Source of the DNA: Rhodospirillales bacterium 24-66-33
GTDB taxonomy: Bacteria; Pseudomonadota; Alphaproteobacteria; Reyranellales; Reyranellaceae
Assembly: GCA_002281855.1 (NCBI GenBank)
Contig: NCHQ01000003.1
Span: 237,845-301,844 of the forward strand
Direction: 5' to 3'
Length of the DNA stretch: 64,000 bases
Positions within the stretch are counted from its first letter, which is position 1; each line of letters starts with the position of its first letter. Below, piece after piece: positions 38,570 to 47,441 of this stretch. Under the pieces are notes generated by a model. It was given only the letters and a program-made list of their open reading frames with translations, had not been told where the DNA came from and made no database searches. The position numbers and the translations under genes are program-made.

Positions 38570-40957
38570 TCAAGGGGGTGGCGGGCAGCCCAGGCCGGAA
38601 GTCGATGTGTAAATCTTCCCGCCATTCGTCACAGCGACAAGCTTGGTGCCGTCCGCCGACGAGGCGACGCCCGACCAGTGTTGCTCCGGGCCGACGACGG
38701 TCCAGGTGACGCCGCTATCCGTCGAAATGCGGATAAGCTCGTTGCTCGAGTCCACCGCGACGAGTTTGGTGCCGTCCGCCGACGAAGCGATGACCAAAGA
38801 AAGGGTGTCAAAGTCGGCACGAGCGGTCCAAGAAACACCGCTGTTCGTCGACGTGTACACTTCTCCGGTAAACAACCACGCGACGAGCTTGGTGCCGTCC
38901 GCAGACGACGCAACGCCCCCCCATATGCCACTGGTACCGGCGCGACCTGTCCAAGTAGCGCCACTGTTCGTCGAGGTATAAATGAGCGTGTCCGCTGAGA
39001 CGAGCTTGGTGCCGTCGGCGGACGAGGCAACGCCTCCCCAGGAGCGATCGCTGTCGCGGGCAGTCCAGCTTACGCCGCTATCCGTCGAGGTGTAGATCTT
39101 TTCGGTCATCGTCGTAGCGACGATCTTGGTGCCATCCGCCGAAGAGGCGACGGCTGTCCAGACGCGATTGCTGTCGCGGGCAGTCCAGCTGACACCGCTG
39201 TTCGTCGAAGTGTAAATTTTGCCGCTCTCCACTGTCGCAACGAGCTTGGTACCGTCCGCCGACGAGGCGACGGCGCTCCACGCGCGGTCGCTGTCGCGGG
39301 CGGTCCAACTGACGCCGCTATCCGTCGAGGTGTAAATTTTTCCGATCGACGTCGTAGCAACGAGCTTGGTGCCATCCGCCGACGAGGCGACGGCTGTAAA
39401 GTCTGGGTAGCCGCTGGCGCGGGCAATCCAAGTGCCGTTCTCACCCAGACTATAGTTCAGACACGCGCAGCCCCATCCGGACGCCGCTTTTGCAAGGATT
39501 TCGTTCTCCTGGCAGACGGGCAATCCGTCTGCGACGAGCATCTGCCAAGCTCCGCCGCTGTTCTTGACCTCCATCGTTCCGGCGTTGTCGCGCAGGCCGT
39601 AGCCGGTCGCGCCTTGCGTCGCGCCCCAGTTCAAATACTTGCCCGCGCCAAAGCCGACATCATCCGCCGAAAACACGCCCCAGCCGCTTGCGGCATTGTC
39701 GAAATATCCGCCATACCCCGCCGCGCTGTTGCTCCGGCCAAAGACGCCGATATTGCCGCCTGTCGCTGCGCTGCCATAGGCGTATAGGCCGACCCCGCTC
39801 GTGCTCTGGGACTGGCCGTAAGCGCCATAGTTCGAGCCGGTCGCCCTGTCCGCGAGGCCGTAAACGCCGACACCGGTTGAACTCTTGGACAGGCCGGTGA
39901 TGCCGTACGTGTTCCCGGTGGTGGCGAGCGCTTCACCTTTTGTACCGACCGCGCCTGACGTCGTGCTGCTCGTCTGACCGAAAACGCCCGTGGCACTCCC
40001 GCTATTGGCCAGGCCCAGCACAGCCAGACCGCCTGCTCCGGTATTCTCTCCGAAAACGCCGTAATTGCCTGCGTTCGTTGTTGTGCCCTCGACGCCTGCC
40101 GATCCCAACAGCTTCGTGACGGCCTCGATCTTCGCGTTGTTCAGCGCCTTGATATAATCGACCTTGATCGAAGGCTTACCCCCATCGGTCGTGGAATCCA
40201 CACCGAACACGACCGCACCGCCCTGACTTTTGACCTCCAGATCCTTACCGATCTCGGCAATGTTCGGGCCGCCGCCTTTCAGATTCCAAAGCCCGCTGGA
40301 CGAGCCGCTCGCTTCAACATAGCTGTTTGACATGACGATATCGTCGCTGCCTGCAACCTTCACCACGTAGGCGGGCGCATCGGCGCACGTTGTCTGAAAA
40401 ATCTTGTCGGGGCCCGCCGATAGAACGGCGATGACCGGTCCATCCACCGCCGCCGCACCTTTCAGGCGAAGAAGCGGTGTGGAGCAGTCGGTTTGAATCT
40501 CCGAGCCGTGATCCCATCCGCAATAGCCGAAAGTGGTGCCCCACGGGTCCGTGGGCGGGGGCCCGAGATCGGCGGGAAGGAAGCCGCCGCCGCCGGGCGG
40601 TGTGCCGGTGCCGGTCAAACTCCACGCAATGGGCTCAACCGTACTATCTCCGTCGCAATCGCCGCCGCCCACCTGGGTCGCAGCCGCCATGATCGCCAGT
40701 CTGCCCGAGGCGCTCATGTTGTTCTCGGCAATCATGCGCTGTGTCATGCGGGACATGCTTGTGACGGGGCCGCGCATGACCATGTTCGTACTGGCTGCCA
40801 TCACACCGACCATGGCCACCGCGCCGAAGAGAGCGAAGAAGACGGAGCCGGATTGTCGATGGACATCGCGATGCCCGCGCCCCCCAACGGGCCGCTTCAT
40901 CCATAAATGCCAAATTCGTGCTCTCAAAAATCGATCCATCTTGTCTGTGTCTATCAA
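38570..40957 (-). CDS. Giant anchored propeller protein, paralogue 2
   Basis: A 795-residue paralogue with the same order: basic head, membrane helix (SGSVFFALFGAVAMVGVMAA), helical segment with RMIAENNMSASGRLAIMA, DPWGTTFGYCGWDHGSE domain, YGV repeats, the Cys linker (CQENEILAKAASGWGCACLN) and seven propeller repeats. The TTG start at 40957 (or the ATG at 40939) shares an almost identical leader (CGAACGACAACGGAGATTGA) with paralogue 1. The stalk is nearly identical at the DNA level to the sisters while the propeller faces differ. Ends LGCPPPP. Confidence 0.75.
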   Translation of the reverse strand: MIDTDKMDRFLRARIWHLWMKRPVGGRGHRDVHRQSGSVFFALFGAVAMVGVMAASTNMVMRGPVTSMSRMTQRMIAENNMSASGRLAIMAAATQVGGGDCDGDSTVEPIAWSLTGTGTPPGGGGFLPADLGPPPTDPWGTTFGYCGWDHGSEIQTDCSTPLLRLKGAAAVDGPVIAVLSAGPDKIFQTTCADAPAYVVKVAGSDDIVMSNSYVEASGSSSGLWNLKGGGPNIAEIGKDLEVKSQGGAVVFGVDSTTDGGKPSIKVDYIKALNNAKIEAVTKLLGSAGVEGTTTNAGNYGVFGENTGAGGLAVLGLANSGSATGVFGQTSSTTSGAVGTKGEALATTGNTYGITGLSKSSTGVGVYGLADRATGSNYGAYGQSQSTSGVGLYAYGSAATGGNIGVFGRSNSAAGYGGYFDNAASGWGVFSADDVGFGAGKYLNWGATQGATGYGLRDNAGTMEVKNSGGAWQMLVADGLPVCQENEILAKAASGWGCACLNYSLGENGTWIARASGYPDFTAVASSADGTKLVATTSIGKIYTSTDSGVSWTARDSDRAWSAVASSADGTKLVATVESGKIYTSTNSGVSWTARDSNRVWTAVASSADGTKIVATTMTEKIYTSTDSGVSWTARDSDRSWGGVASSADGTKLVSADTLIYTSTNSGATWTGRAGTSGIWGGVASSADGTKLVAWLFTGEVYTSTNSGVSWTARADFDTLSLVIASSADGTKLVAVDSSNELIRISTDSGVTWTVVGPEQHWSGVASSADGTKLVAVTNGGKIYTSTSGLGCPPPP

Positions 40958-41012
40958 TCTCCGTTGTCGTTCGAGGCTTTCGCGTCCTCTAACTCTTATT
41001 CACCGCCAGTCA

Positions 41013-43508
41013 TTAAGGAGGCAAGCAGCCGGAACCGGCGCTCTCTTCAAATGTGTAAATCCTAGATCCGTCATAATGCGATACAGCGATGAACCGGGTG
41101 CCGTCCGCAGACATGGCTACGTCCTCCCACGAGTAGTCGTCTCCGGCATATGCAACAGTCCAGGTGACGCCGCTATCCATTGAGGTCCAGATCGCCTCTT
41201 CTTCATCCGTCACAGCGACGAGCCTGGTGCCATCGGCCGACGACGCGACGGCGATCCATTGTTTGCCGCTGGCGCGGGCCGTCCAGCTGACGCCGCTATC
41301 CGTCGAAGTGTAGATACTCTCACCGTCCGCCAAAGCGACGAGCTTGGTGCCGTCCGCAGATGAAGCGACATCCATCCAAGCGCGGGAGCTGTTGCGAGCG
41401 GTCCAGGAAACGCCGCTGTTTGTCGATGTATATATCCGCCCGTTATCCACCACCGCGACAAGCTTGGTACCGTCCACCGACGAGGCGACGCCTCGCCAGC
41501 TTTGATCGCTGGCGCGGGCGGTCCAGGAAACGCCGCTGTTCGTCGATGTATATATTTGCCCGTAATCCACCGTCGCGACGAGCTTGGTGCCATCCGCCGA
41601 TGAAGCGACAGCGGTCCAGTCGCGATTGCCGTCGCGGGCGGTCCAGCTGACGCCGCTATTCGTCGAGGTGTAGATCTGCCCGTTATCCACCACCGCGACA
41701 AGCTTGGTGCCATCCGCCGATGAGGCGACGTCGACCCAGTTGCGATTGGTGGTGCCGAGGTCCGTCCACGTGACGCCGCTATCCGTCGAGGTAATGATAG
41801 AGGCGCCCTCGTAGGTTATAACGAGCTTGGCGTCATCGGCCGACATGGTAACGCTAGGCCGTGGCCCGCCCTCATCGATGTCGTCGCCGATCCAAGTACC
41901 GCCCTCGCCCGAATCGGGATTCAAACATAAGCAATCCCATCCCGCGCCCGTCGTTACGAGCACTTCGTTTTCACTGCAGTTGGGTAAGGGGGCGCCGCTG
42001 AGCGAGGTCCATGTGCCACCGCTGTTCTTGGCTTCCATCGTTCCGGCATTGTCGCGCAGGCCGTAGCCGCCCGCGCCGCGCGTCGTGCCCCAGTTCAGGT
42101 ACGTGCCTGCGAGCTGGCCCACATCATCCACTGAGAACAAGCCCCAGCCGTTTGCGGCATTGTCGAAATATCCGCCATACCCCGCCGCGCTGTTGCTCCG
42201 GCCAAAGACGCCGAAATTGCCGCCTGTCGCTGCGCTGCCGTAGCCGTAAACGCCGGTGCCGGTCGTGCTCTGGGACTGGCCGTAAACGCCATAGTTCGAG
42301 CCGGTCGCCCTGTCCGCGAGGGCGTAAATGCCGACACCGGTTGAGCTCTTGGACAGGCCGCTGACGCCGTATGTGTTCCCGGTGGTGGCGAGCGCCTCGC
42401 CTTTTGTACCGACCGCGCCTGACGTCGTGCTGCTCGTCTGGCCAAGGACGCCCGTGGCAGTCCCGTTGCTGGCAAGGCCCTTCACGGCCACGCCAGCAGC
42501 TCCAGTGTTAGAACCGAAGACCCCGTAATTGGCTGCATTTGTTGTCGCGCCCTCGACGCCGGCCGATCCCAGCAGCCTTGTGACGGCCTCGATCTTCGCG
42601 TTGTTCAGTGCCTTGATATAATCGACCTTGATCGAAGGCCTGCCTGCATCGGTGGTGGAATCCACGCCGAACACGACCGCACCGCCCTGACTTTTGACCT
42701 CCAGATCCTTGGCAATTTCCGCGATGGTCGGATCGCCGCTTTTCAGATTCCAAAGCCCGCCGGACGCGGCCTCCGCCTCGGCGTAGCCGTATGGCAGGAC
42801 GATGTCGTCACTGGCTGCGGCTTTCACCACGTATGCGGGCGCGTCGGCGCAACTCGTTTGAAAAATCTTGTCGGGACCTGCCGAAAGAATAGCAAGCGCG
42901 GGACCGTTCGCGGCGGCCGCGCCCTTCAAGCGAAGAAGCGGCGTCGCGCAGGTCGTTTGAATTTCGGTGCCGTGATCCCAGACGCAATAGCCATAGGTGT
43001 TTCCCCACGGGTCCGTGGGCGAAGCTCCGATATCGTCGGGAAGAAAGCCGCCGCCGCCGGGCGGCGTGCCTGTGCCGGTCAGGCTCCATGCAATGGGCTC
43101 AACCATATTATCGGCGTCACAATCGCCGCTGCCCGGCTGGTTCGCAGCCGCCATGATTGCCAGCTTGCCCGAGGCAAGCATGTTCTGCTCGGCAATCGTG
43201 CGCTGCGTCACGCGGGACATCGTGGTAACGGGCCCGCGCATGATAATATTCATCGATGAGGCCAGCACGCCCACCATGACCACGCCGGCGAACAAAGTGA
43301 AAAAGATCGAACCGGACTTGCCCGATTTCTTTTTATCATGCGGTACGCTTTTACGGGTTTGCCAAATCAGCAGCGCGCATACACCCGCGACGACACCCAG
43401 GCAGAAGATGGCAAGGAAAGCTAAATTGACGATCGTCAGTAGGTCGAGGCAGACGACGTCCCCGATTGCCGATTGCAAAGGACAAATATTTTCAGGCCAT
43501 TCCGCCAT
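41013..43508 (-). CDS. Giant anchored propeller protein, paralogue 3
   Basis: An 831-residue paralogue and first gene of the array. It has an extra N-terminal membrane helix (NLAFLAIFCLGVVAGVCALL) before the shared one (SGSIFFTLFAGVVMVGVLAS). Then come the same RVTQRTIAEQNMLASGKLAI helix, the DPWGNTYGYCVWDHGTE domain, YGV stalk repeats, the CSENEVL...GWDCLC linker and seven propeller repeats. The start at 43508 is chosen because GGAG stands 8 bases before it, just outside a large leader hairpin; the ATG at 43538 lies inside that hairpin. Confidence 0.75.
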   Translation of the reverse strand: MAEWPENICPLQSAIGDVVCLDLLTIVNLAFLAIFCLGVVAGVCALLIWQTRKSVPHDKKKSGKSGSIFFTLFAGVVMVGVLASSMNIIMRGPVTTMSRVTQRTIAEQNMLASGKLAIMAAANQPGSGDCDADNMVEPIAWSLTGTGTPPGGGGFLPDDIGASPTDPWGNTYGYCVWDHGTEIQTTCATPLLRLKGAAAANGPALAILSAGPDKIFQTSCADAPAYVVKAAASDDIVLPYGYAEAEAASGGLWNLKSGDPTIAEIAKDLEVKSQGGAVVFGVDSTTDAGRPSIKVDYIKALNNAKIEAVTRLLGSAGVEGATTNAANYGVFGSNTGAAGVAVKGLASNGTATGVLGQTSSTTSGAVGTKGEALATTGNTYGVSGLSKSSTGVGIYALADRATGSNYGVYGQSQSTTGTGVYGYGSAATGGNFGVFGRSNSAAGYGGYFDNAANGWGLFSVDDVGQLAGTYLNWGTTRGAGGYGLRDNAGTMEAKNSGGTWTSLSGAPLPNCSENEVLVTTGAGWDCLCLNPDSGEGGTWIGDDIDEGGPRPSVTMSADDAKLVITYEGASIITSTDSGVTWTDLGTTNRNWVDVASSADGTKLVAVVDNGQIYTSTNSGVSWTARDGNRDWTAVASSADGTKLVATVDYGQIYTSTNSGVSWTARASDQSWRGVASSVDGTKLVAVVDNGRIYTSTNSGVSWTARNSSRAWMDVASSADGTKLVALADGESIYTSTDSGVSWTARASGKQWIAVASSADGTRLVAVTDEEEAIWTSMDSGVTWTVAYAGDDYSWEDVAMSADGTRFIAVSHYDGSRIYTFEESAGSGCLPP

Positions 43509-43515
43509 AGAACTC

Positions 43516-43574
43516 CGGTTTTGAACAAAAAGAGCCACCAGAGGTAGTCCCTGGCGACCGGGTGTTCAAAACCG
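43516..43574 (-). promoter_or_regulatory. Long perfect inverted repeat in the leader of the propeller array
   Basis: CGGTTTTGAACA (43,516-43,527) and TGTTCAAAACCG (43,563-43,574) are perfect 12-bp arms separated by 35 bases, which include CCAG/CTGG. In the minus-strand RNA the stem ends directly at the GGAG of paralogue 3, so it could control translation; as DNA it could be an operator. Confidence 0.65.
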
Positions 43575-43907
43575 TTAACAGTGAAACGGCGCGATAGCCT
43601 TTAGGCCGAAGCCTTGGACATGCGCCACCGCCACCCGGCCATAAGACCGAGCGGCATCGACGATGCTCACCCCAACAAAGCTAAGGAGAAGCATCATGTG
43701 TCGGCTGATGCCAGCCGCACTGCTAAAGGGTTTTGAAGCCCCGGTACGCGACGGACTACCCGCACATACCGTGTATAATGTATCGGATAACTTGGCGTAT
43801 GGCAATGTACTAGAGAATCGGTTCAACTGTGCCGACAACCGTGCCTGATGCTTGACGGCGGCCATTTGCCGGAAACTTCGAACAGGCTGACAGCACTGCC
43901 AGCAAGG
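43575..43907. other. Spacer without a supported gene
   Basis: About 330 bases upstream of the array. Frames on either strand lack family features. It should contain the array's promoter. TATAATG occurs around 43,774 but in the orientation away from the array. Confidence 0.4.
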
Positions 43908-44537
43908 TTAGCGATACTGAGATGCGATCTCGCGCAAACGCCCTTTGAGTTCGCGAGCGACATAAGCCTCGACAATCGCGCCGCAAAAGCTCTCCGGCGT
44001 ATGCCCGGATGCGAGCCCGCCGCCAACGCCCAAGAAGCTCCGATAACCTGTCTGGCTCAGGAATGGTCTATCCCGATCCACCGCATGGGCGCTGAAGCCC
44101 AGCCAAGCCATAGACCCTGCCCCGATCCCGAACAGCCCTTCCATTTCGATCCGCACGCGCGTGGCGCGGCACTCGAGGATGAAAGAGCCCTCCTGCCCCC
44201 ATAGCGGCAAAACCCCGTCCGGTGCTCGCGTCAGACGCCCCAGCACGCAGCCGGGTGAGTCCTCCGTCGCAAGGATCCCGGGCTTGTAATTATTGAGCTT
44301 GAAAGCGAGCGCATGCGCCTCGTTCCGCGCGCTCCGAACGGCCTGGGTATTCCCTGCCAGCATCGCGGCATGATGCCGTTCGATCAGCGTCCGCAAGAAC
44401 GGCAACGCCTCTTCCATGATGCCGGGCAAGTGGGCGTGTTCCCGCTCCTGCCGCCGCGCCTCGTTCTGCGTATCTCCGGTGGAAAGAAGCGCATCGAAAC
44501 CCAGCTGCGCAGGAACAATGTCCTTGATGCGGCTCAT
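43908..44537 (-). CDS. Hypothetical protein coupled to ArdC
   Basis: A 209-residue soluble protein beginning MSRIKDIVPAQLGFDALLST. The middle has a helix around IMEEALPFLRTLIERHHAAM and NEAHALAFKLNNYKP; the C-terminal part has GFSAHAVDRDRPFLSQTGYR and SFLGVGGGLASG. Not recognised. Its ATG overlaps the ardC stop (ATGA), so it is translated with the antirestriction protein and may help it. Confidence 0.65.
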   Translation of the reverse strand: MSRIKDIVPAQLGFDALLSTGDTQNEARRQEREHAHLPGIMEEALPFLRTLIERHHAAMLAGNTQAVRSARNEAHALAFKLNNYKPGILATEDSPGCVLGRLTRAPDGVLPLWGQEGSFILECRATRVRIEMEGLFGIGAGSMAWLGFSAHAVDRDRPFLSQTGYRSFLGVGGGLASGHTPESFCGAIVEAYVARELKGRLREIASQYR

Positions 44538-45433
44538 GCGGCCTCCGCTTCTTGCGACGGCTGCAGCGAATTCAAGAAGTCCGCTGCCCGCTGGGCGTGG
44601 GAAGCTGCCGTGAAAACCGCCCGCTTGTCGTCTTTCAGGACCTTGATCCATGATCCGATGTAGTCGGCGTGATCGGTCCGCGTCTCCTGCGTCAGTCCGA
44701 TATCCGATGACAGGAAGGCTGCGCCGAGTTCGGCGACAAGCTCCTCCATGGCGTAGCCTTCGTCGCCCCAGCGCTTGCGGCCCAGATCGCGATCGAGCCT
44801 TGTCTCGTGGCGCGTCCAGTGGGTGCATTCGTGCGCCAGCGTAGCGTAATAGCTTTCAGGATCGCGGAATGCTTCGAAAGGCGGCATCTGCACGAAATCT
44901 TCCGACACATTGTAGTAGGCCCGGGTACCGCCATGACGGATGTTGGCTGCTGTGGCGGCAAAGAAGCGTTCTGCCTGAGCGATACGCTGAATCTGCTCAA
45001 GCGGCTGCTGCTGGACGGTCTCGTAGTAATGCTTCGGCAGGCCTTCGACCTGCTCGACATTAAAGACGGTGTAGCCCTTCAAGAACGGGATTTCCCGCTC
45101 GCTTTCCTCGCCGGTTGTGGCGTTCGTCTCGGTACGGCTGGCCTTCGAGGCGAAGACGACCGATGAACCCTTCTCGCCCTTGCGCACATGCGCGCCAAGC
45201 TCGACGGCCTGTTTGTAAGTGATCCAGATGGGCGCGGAGTAGCCCTTGGCGTCGGCTTCCATCCAAAGCGACAATACGTTGATGCCTCGGTAGGGAATAC
45301 CGTTCGCCCGCAATGGCCTGCTGATACGACCGGCGGCGTGTTCGGCGTTCCATGGCTTGATCCATGGGCGGATGCCCTTTTGCAGCTGGGCCAGAATGCT
45401 GTTGGTGATGCGGGTGTAGATATCTTCTCTCAT
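44534..45433 (-). CDS. ardC: Antirestriction protein ArdC
   Basis: A 299-residue ArdC. The N-terminal domain is ssDNA-binding (YTRITNSILAQLQKGIRPW, NGIPYRGINVLSLWMEA, WITYKQAVELGAHVRKGEKG). The C-terminal part is a zincin with ATLAHECTHWTRHETRLDRD, where HECTH binds the metal, and a following EELVAELGAAFL glutamate. ArdC protects incoming single-stranded DNA against host restriction during transfer. It has leader hairpin 3 upstream. Confidence 0.93.
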   Translation of the reverse strand: MREDIYTRITNSILAQLQKGIRPWIKPWNAEHAAGRISRPLRANGIPYRGINVLSLWMEADAKGYSAPIWITYKQAVELGAHVRKGEKGSSVVFASKASRTETNATTGEESEREIPFLKGYTVFNVEQVEGLPKHYYETVQQQPLEQIQRIAQAERFFAATAANIRHGGTRAYYNVSEDFVQMPPFEAFRDPESYYATLAHECTHWTRHETRLDRDLGRKRWGDEGYAMEELVAELGAAFLSSDIGLTQETRTDHADYIGSWIKVLKDDKRAVFTAASHAQRAADFLNSLQPSQEAEAA

Positions 45434-45453
45434 TGCTTTTCTCTTGGGCTAAG

Positions 45454-45469
45454 GGTTGCGCATGCAACC
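45454..45469 (-). promoter_or_regulatory. Leader hairpin 3 (before ardC)
   Basis: GGTTGC, GCAT, GCAACC, 20 bases upstream of the ardC start, with CCTTAGCCC after it on the minus strand, as in leader 1 (CCTTACAAC). The stem differs from leaders 1 and 2 but pairs perfectly. Confidence 0.55.
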
Positions 45470-45682
45470 GACTAGCCACGCGGCAATGAGCGGGGGTGAT
45501 GCGTCACAGGCCGAAAGGCGAAGGGATGGGCGCGGGCCGGAGGCGGCACGCCGACAACACGGCCTTCGCCTTGAGCCCGGAGGGCCTGGCCTTGACGCTT
45601 CGGGGGCTGCAAGCCCCTCAGAACAAGCAGCGCCAGGCCAAAGCCTGTCCGTACTTCTTCGCGCGAGGGATCGTCACCGGAC

Positions 45683-45786
45683 GGCGAAGACGCCCCTCCC
45701 TCAATCGACCGAGGGGTGTCTTCGTGAGGCGGCCATCGCCCCCCTGCCCGCCGAGTAGAGGCCGGTCCGGCACAGCCGGACGCGCC
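45683..45786. repeat. Structured repeat, copy B (two hairpins)
   Basis: Aligns with 29,092-29,192: both start GGCGAAGACGCCCCTCCC and end CCGGACGCGCC. Hairpin 1: GGCGG/CCGCC (45,728-45,752). Hairpin 2: GTCCGGC, ACA, GCCGGAC (45,765-45,781). An extra stem GACGCCCCTC/GAGGGGTGTC is possible in the first half. Located upstream of the ardC leader. Confidence 0.6.
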
Positions 45787-46084
45787 TGGCCGCTTCGTCT
45801 TTTATAGACTTCGCATAGCCCTCCCGTTCCGCCGGGCGGATTGCGAGATTCTCGCGTTCGTACCCTGTTTGGGTGACGCCCGCCGCGTCCTCTCCCGCCA
45901 CAATTGGGGGCATTCTGAAGCCGGTTGGCTCCAATCAGCTTGCGTAGGGCTCTTCGTCAGTACGACTAGCGATACAGCGGCGCCGGTCGCCTGCCATCGA
46001 CGCAGGCGCCCGCGACATGCTTTGGGGGAGGGAGGCGTGGGGCAGTCAGCGTGGTGCGGGCCGGTCAGGGCCTTTTGCGGTTTG

Positions 46085-47428
46085 ATGGCTCGGCTGACTC
46101 TCGTCGCCTACGTTTTCGCTTCCCCGCTCGCTAAAGATGCGTTTGCCCAGCAGACCTCGGCCTCGACGCCATCCGATCTCGACACGGCGTACGAGGCAGC
46201 CTTTCAGGAGATGCTGAAGAAGCCCGCCGATCTTGACGTACTGTTCGCATTTGCGACCGCGGCGACCAAGACCGGCGACTTTGAGGGCGCTGTCTCGGCA
46301 CTGGAGCGCATGATCCTCATTAATCCCAATCTGCCGCGCGTCCGCCTCGAGCTCGGCGTCCTCTATTTCCGTCTAGGCTCCTACCAAGTAGCCCAGACCT
46401 ATCTCGAAGGCGTGCTGAAAAGCGAGTCGCTGCCACCGGACGTGCGCAGCAAGGCCGAGCAATTCCTCGCCGACATCAAGGCTAAGCAAAATCCCTCGCA
46501 CTTCGCGGGCGAAGTTTTCCTCGGCACCCGCTACCAGTCAAACGCCAACCTTGGTCCGGCCACTTCGTCGGTCCGCCTGTTCGGCCAACCCGCCAACCTC
46601 AATCAGGCAGCGCTGGGGACGGCCGACTGGGGCGCCGTGAGCTCAGCGCAGGTCCGGCATCGCTACGACTTCGGATTGCAGGACAATTCAGCGCTCGAAA
46701 GCCAGCTTACCGTTTACGCCAACCGCCAGTTCTCCTTGCAGCAGGCCAACGTCTCGCTGATCGACTTCACGACGGGTCCGCGTTTCCAGGCCTTCGAGGG
46801 GATCTTCGAAGACGTGATCCTGAAGCCCTTCCTCGCTGCGGGATACATCTGGGTGAATGACCAGCCATATTACGGCAGCTACGGAGCCGGCCTCGAGAGC
46901 GGTGTCCTGCTGGCCGACGGTTTCCGCAACATCACCATCGTGAGCGCGCGCCAGCTCAACTATCCCAACTCGTCCTATCTGCCCACGAACAGCCAGTTCA
47001 CGGGCGTGCAATTCAACGCCGTCACCACCTTCCAGTACGAGCTCAATCCGCTGGTCGCGATCTACGGGTTCGGCAACCTGCAGCGCTACCAGACCCAGCA
47101 GACTGTCTCGCAGAACTATCTGCTCGCCGGCGTCGGCGGCGGCCTGGCATTCCGCTTCATTGACCCGCTGTTCAAGTCGGCGCTGCCATGGAGCGTCAAC
47201 CTGACGGTAAACAAGCAGTGGTGGAACTACGACGCGGCTGATCCAATCATCGACCCGACCGTGGTTCGCCAGCAAGACGACACGATTCTCAATGTGGTGC
47301 TTTCCATCCCCTTCGACGACCGCACGACCTTCAGCCTGTCGGGGGGCCGCTTCAACCGTGCGTCCAACCTTGCCAATTACGAATTCTCGAACAACAACGT
47401 GATGTTCGGGATCGGATGGCGCTTCTGA
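46085..47428 (+). CDS. Outer-membrane TPR/beta-barrel protein, Slam (T11SS) type
   Basis: A 447-residue outer-membrane protein. A signal peptide (TLVAYVFASPLAKDAFAQ) is followed by TPR-like helices (VLFAFATAATKTGDFEGAVS, LPRVRLELGVLYFRLGSYQV) and a DUF560-like beta barrel of about 300 residues that starts GEVFLGTRYQSNANLG and ends GIGWRF with a terminal Phe, as outer-membrane barrels do. Slam proteins move lipoproteins or soluble cargo across the outer membrane. The gene is 13 bases before a cargo-like protein. A GTG at 46037 is a possible alternative start. Confidence 0.78.
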   Translation: MARLTLVAYVFASPLAKDAFAQQTSASTPSDLDTAYEAAFQEMLKKPADLDVLFAFATAATKTGDFEGAVSALERMILINPNLPRVRLELGVLYFRLGSYQVAQTYLEGVLKSESLPPDVRSKAEQFLADIKAKQNPSHFAGEVFLGTRYQSNANLGPATSSVRLFGQPANLNQAALGTADWGAVSSAQVRHRYDFGLQDNSALESQLTVYANRQFSLQQANVSLIDFTTGPRFQAFEGIFEDVILKPFLAAGYIWVNDQPYYGSYGAGLESGVLLADGFRNITIVSARQLNYPNSSYLPTNSQFTGVQFNAVTTFQYELNPLVAIYGFGNLQRYQTQQTVSQNYLLAGVGGGLAFRFIDPLFKSALPWSVNLTVNKQWWNYDAADPIIDPTVVRQQDDTILNVVLSIPFDDRTTFSLSGGRFNRASNLANYEFSNNNVMFGIGWRF

Positions 47429-47441
47429 AAGAGAGGCCAAG

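Noticed and set aside
36085..43508. Propeller array as a shufflon (invertible segments)
   Set aside because: All three copies have the same orientation and I found no inverted crossover repeats flanking the heads; the nearby serine resolvase alone is not evidence.
36085..43508. Repeats of the propeller and stalk regions as a CRISPR array
   Set aside because: They are in-frame protein-coding repeats with codon-level variation, not short identical repeats with spacers.
43575..43865. A 96-codon minus-strand frame before the array
   Set aside because: No ribosome-binding site or family features; it lies in the probable promoter region.
45869..46084. Extended N-terminus of the Slam-like protein
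   Set aside because: The upstream codons would hide the signal peptide about 70 residues inside the protein; the internal start gives a normal exported protein.
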